From the NCBI GenBank assembly GCA_003533095.1, contig DOEL01000095.1:1-9316 (forward strand): DNA of 9,316 nucleotides, read 5' to 3'. The notes below the pieces were generated by a model that worked only from the letters and a program-made list of their open reading frames with translations, had not been told where the DNA came from and did not search any database. The stretch comes from Methylophilaceae bacterium (lineage in GTDB: Bacteria > Pseudomonadota > Gammaproteobacteria > Burkholderiales > Methylophilaceae). Below, in pieces: positions 7,204 to 9,316 of this stretch. The position numbers and the translations under genes were made by a program. Numbering within the stretch: the stretch's first letter is position 1; the number at the start of each line of letters is the position of its first letter.

Positions 7204-7208
7204 AAGAG
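7204..7208 (+). promoter_or_regulatory. Possible Shine-Dalgarno for a CTG start of recG
   Basis: AAGAG lies 9 nt before CTG 7218 in the short ridA-recG gap. No comparable purine motif precedes the alternative TTG at 7278 at a suitable distance, so this site favours the upstream start. It is short and could be chance. Confidence 0.4.
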
Positions 7209-7217
7209 TATTTCAAT

Positions 7218-9281
7218 CTGACTTCTCTAGCCGAGCTTAAGCTTTTTACTCCTTCAGTTTTAAATAAGCTCAAGAAATTGGGCCTTGAAGATGTATTTAG
7301 TTTGGCGATGTATCTTCCTATTCGCTATATTGACGAAACTATTGTGACGCCCATTCGTGATATTGAAATGGGTGTACTTTCTCAAGTAGAAGCAGAAGTG
7401 ATTCGTGCGGAAATTGTATACAAGCCTAAAAAAATGCTTATCGTACAAGTGAATGATACATCTGGCAGTTTGCAGCTTAGATTTTTACATTTTTACCCAA
7501 GTCAAATGAAGATGTTTGAAACGGGTAATCGCATTCGAATTTTAGGTGAAGCTCGTCATAATTTATTTGCTTTCGAAATGATTCATCCTCAGTGCAAATT
7601 AGTAAAAGAGGGCGATGTATTGCCGGAAGCACTCACCCCAATTTATTCCTTGGTTGCAGGCGTGGGACAAAAAACAGTCAAAGATGCAATCGATAAATTG
7701 TTTAATCAGTTCGACTTAAAAAATTATTTAAAGGATCTATTTTCTTCATCCGTTTATGAAAAATTACGCTTACCAAATCTTTATGAAAGTATAAAAAGTA
7801 TTCATCATCCAAAAGATTTTAAAGAAGTTTCAAGTCATGAAGCTTTTTCAAGCGCGTCTTATCAAAGAATCATCTTTGATGAATTTTTAGCGCAACAACT
7901 TTCCTTAAGATCTAATTATTTAATGAGGCGCGCATTAACAGCGATACCCTTTAAAGCTAAAAATAAACTCACACAAATTTTTATCGATAAGCTTGAGTTT
8001 GAACTAACCAAAGCCCAAAAGAAAGTGATTCAAGAAATTAAAAGTGATCTTGAAAAAAACCATCCTATGCAAAGACTATTACAAGGTGATGTAGGAAGTG
8101 GTAAAACAGTGGTGGCAACGATTGCCGCACTGCAAGTGGTAGAGAATGGAAGTCAGGTTGCTTTTATGGCGCCTACTGAAATTTTAGCGGAACAACATTA
8201 TCGAAAACTCAGTAAATGGCTGATACCGCTCGATATAAAAGTAGCATGGCTAACAGGGAGCCAGTCAAAGAAAGATCGTGAAACAGCATTGAATATGACA
8301 GCATCAGGTGACGCCAATATCATAGTAGGTACACATGCTCTTTTTCAAGAACATGTGACATTTAAAAAATTGGGTTTAAGTATTATTGATGAACAGCATC
8401 GATTTGGGGTTGAACAAAGATTGGCTTTAAGGAAAAAAGGTGAATTAAATAAAGTGATTGAACCTCATCAATTGATGATGAGTGCAACCCCAATTCCAAG
8501 AACGCTATCCATGAGTTATTTTGCAGATCTTGATGTGTCAGTGATTGATGAATTACCTAAAGGCCGCGAACCCATTGTGACAAAACTTTTTTCAGAAGAT
8601 CGACGAGACGAGATTTTAAAAAGAGTACATGAGGTATGCCATGCCGGAGCTCAAGCATACTGGGTGTGCCCTTTGATCGAGGAAAGCGAAGTATTGCAAC
8701 TTCAAACTGCTGAAGAAACATATTTAAATATGCAATCTCATTTTAAAGATTTAAAGGTAGGTTTGGTGCATGGGCGAATGAAATCATCAGAAAAGCAAAA
8801 AGTCATGTCTGATTTTGTAAATGGCAAAATTCAATTATTGGTTGCAACCACAGTCATTGAAGTAGGCGTTGATGTACCTAATGCCACATTGATGGTGATT
8901 GAAAATGCAGAGCGCATGGGACTTTCACAATTACATCAATTACGAGGTCGTGTTGGGCGTGGCTCACTTAAAAGTACATGTATTTTATTGTTTCAAAAAA
9001 AATTATCCGATGTTGCACGACAGAGGCTTAAAGTGATTTTTGAAAATACGGATGGTTTTATCATTGCACAAGAAGACTTAAATATTCGAGGCCCAGGAGA
9101 ATTTTTAGGGGTGCGACAAAGCGGGGTCCCCATGTTACGTATAGCTAATCTCAATCGTGACTTTAAGTTATTAGAAGAAGCTAAAACGATCGCCGATCAA
9201 TTGTTAGAGGACTATCCTGAGGCTTCTCATCTTCATTTAAAACGCTGGCTTAGCCATGCGAATGAAAGAGTGAAAGTATAA
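7218..9281 (+). CDS. recG: ATP-dependent DNA helicase RecG (probable CTG start)
   Basis: RecG is a superfamily 2 translocase that regresses stalled forks and processes Holliday junctions and R-loops. From CTG 7218 the product has 687 residues (E. coli 693). It has an N-terminal helical part, a wedge OB-fold (about 60-160) and a helicase core with GDVGSGKT (290-297), APTEILAEQH, GTHALFQE, DEQHRFG (391-397), SATPIPRT (422-429), VATTVIEVGVDVPNA and QLRGRVGRG (574-582). It ends with the C-terminal EDLNIRGPGEFLG region. No ATG or GTG precedes the conserved region: the frame is closed by TAA at 7203, and the only usual alternative is TTG at 7278 (667 residues). I prefer CTG because codons before 7278 encode LTSLAELKLFTPSVLNKLKK, which aligns with the E. 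coli RecG N-terminus (LSSLTGVG...NKLAK), and because AAGAG (7204-7208) lies 9 nt before it. The helicase identity is certain; the start is not. Confidence 0.96.
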   Translation: MTSLAELKLFTPSVLNKLKKLGLEDVFSLAMYLPIRYIDETIVTPIRDIEMGVLSQVEAEVIRAEIVYKPKKMLIVQVNDTSGSLQLRFLHFYPSQMKMFETGNRIRILGEARHNLFAFEMIHPQCKLVKEGDVLPEALTPIYSLVAGVGQKTVKDAIDKLFNQFDLKNYLKDLFSSSVYEKLRLPNLYESIKSIHHPKDFKEVSSHEAFSSASYQRIIFDEFLAQQLSLRSNYLMRRALTAIPFKAKNKLTQIFIDKLEFELTKAQKKVIQEIKSDLEKNHPMQRLLQGDVGSGKTVVATIAALQVVENGSQVAFMAPTEILAEQHYRKLSKWLIPLDIKVAWLTGSQSKKDRETALNMTASGDANIIVGTHALFQEHVTFKKLGLSIIDEQHRFGVEQRLALRKKGELNKVIEPHQLMMSATPIPRTLSMSYFADLDVSVIDELPKGREPIVTKLFSEDRRDEILKRVHEVCHAGAQAYWVCPLIEESEVLQLQTAEETYLNMQSHFKDLKVGLVHGRMKSSEKQKVMSDFVNGKIQLLVATTVIEVGVDVPNATLMVIENAERMGLSQLHQLRGRVGRGSLKSTCILLFQKKLSDVARQRLKVIFENTDGFIIAQEDLNIRGPGEFLGVRQSGVPMLRIANLNRDFKLLEEAKTIADQLLEDYPEASHLHLKRWLSHANERVKV

Positions 9282-9283
9282 AA

Positions 9284-9316
9284 ATGATTTGGTTAAAATC
9301 ACCCACCATAAAAGGA
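9284..9316 (+). CDS. Start of a gene cut by the right edge; possibly chorismate lyase (ubiC)
   Basis: An ATG 2 nt after the recG stop opens a frame reading MIWLKSPTIKG to the window end. The tight spacing fits an operon partner of recG. There is too little sequence to name it. From memory, some betaproteobacterial chorismate pyruvate-lyases (UbiC) begin with a similar M-WL--P---G pattern, and ubi genes lie near recG in related genomes, so ubiC is a guess. Another possibility is that the real start lies further right and this ATG is chance. Confidence 0.4.
   Translation, partial: MIWLKSPTIKG

Noticed and set aside
7234..7247. AGCTTAAGCT followed by a run of T, resembling a terminator at the start of recG
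   Set aside because: The palindrome has no proper loop: a 4-nt loop leaves only a 3-bp stem. It lies in sequence that encodes the conserved RecG N-terminus.
1..9316. CRISPR array, tRNA, insertion sequence, defence or secretion system
   Set aside because: No repeated units, cloverleaf-like sequence, transposase motifs or paired terminal repeats were seen, and coding sequence explains nearly all of the window.

Overview
The window is a compact, AT-rich stretch of bacterial chromosome made of housekeeping genes. Protein sequence and gene order point to a proteobacterium. Best guess, from memory only: a streamlined betaproteobacterial methylotroph of the Methylophilaceae type (OM43/HTCC2181 or Ca. 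Methylopumilus-like). The clues are low GC, very short intergenic gaps, a gmk-rpoZ-spoT-ridA-recG order and a short 71-residue omega subunit. No mobile element, tRNA, rRNA, CRISPR array or phage gene was seen.

Layout. The left third (1-2678) is a leftward operon: rph (RNase PH), rdgB (dITP/XTP pyrophosphatase), a 75-residue protein of unknown function, and hemW (radical-SAM haem chaperone). hemW runs off the left edge and lacks only its last few residues. Packing is tight: 4 nt between rph and rdgB, an 8-nt overlap between rdgB and the small gene, and 7 nt before hemW. The right two thirds (2811-9316) is a rightward gene string: yicC, gmk, rpoZ, a bifunctional relA/spoT-type gene, ridA, recG, and the first 11 codons of another gene cut by the right edge. 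The two strings diverge from a gap of about 130 nt (2679-2810), which holds a consensus -10 box for the leftward operon. No stretch over 300 bases lacks a gene.

How the genes fit together. The rightward string links guanine nucleotides to stress signalling. Gmk makes GDP from GMP, and the Rsh enzyme makes and degrades (p)ppGpp. Omega (RpoZ) forms part of a (p)ppGpp-binding site on proteobacterial RNA polymerase. RecG rescues stalled replication forks, and RidA removes reactive enamine/imine by-products. YicC and RNase PH, on either side of the divergent gap, both act on RNA. RdgB cleans non-canonical purine nucleotides from the pool. The order gmk-rpoZ-spoT-(x)-recG matches E. coli, with ridA where E. 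coli has trmH. The linkage yicC-gmk-rpoZ is also known from Bacillus (yloC-remA-gmk-rpoZ).

I found no new biological system. Points worth a second look: recG has no ATG start and probably starts at CTG; the long rph reading overlaps its own promoter, so the start needs moving; a conserved-looking small protein sits between rdgB and hemW; Rsh has Lys in place of the first Arg of its RXKD motif; and a six-codon reading frame ends on the gmk start codon.
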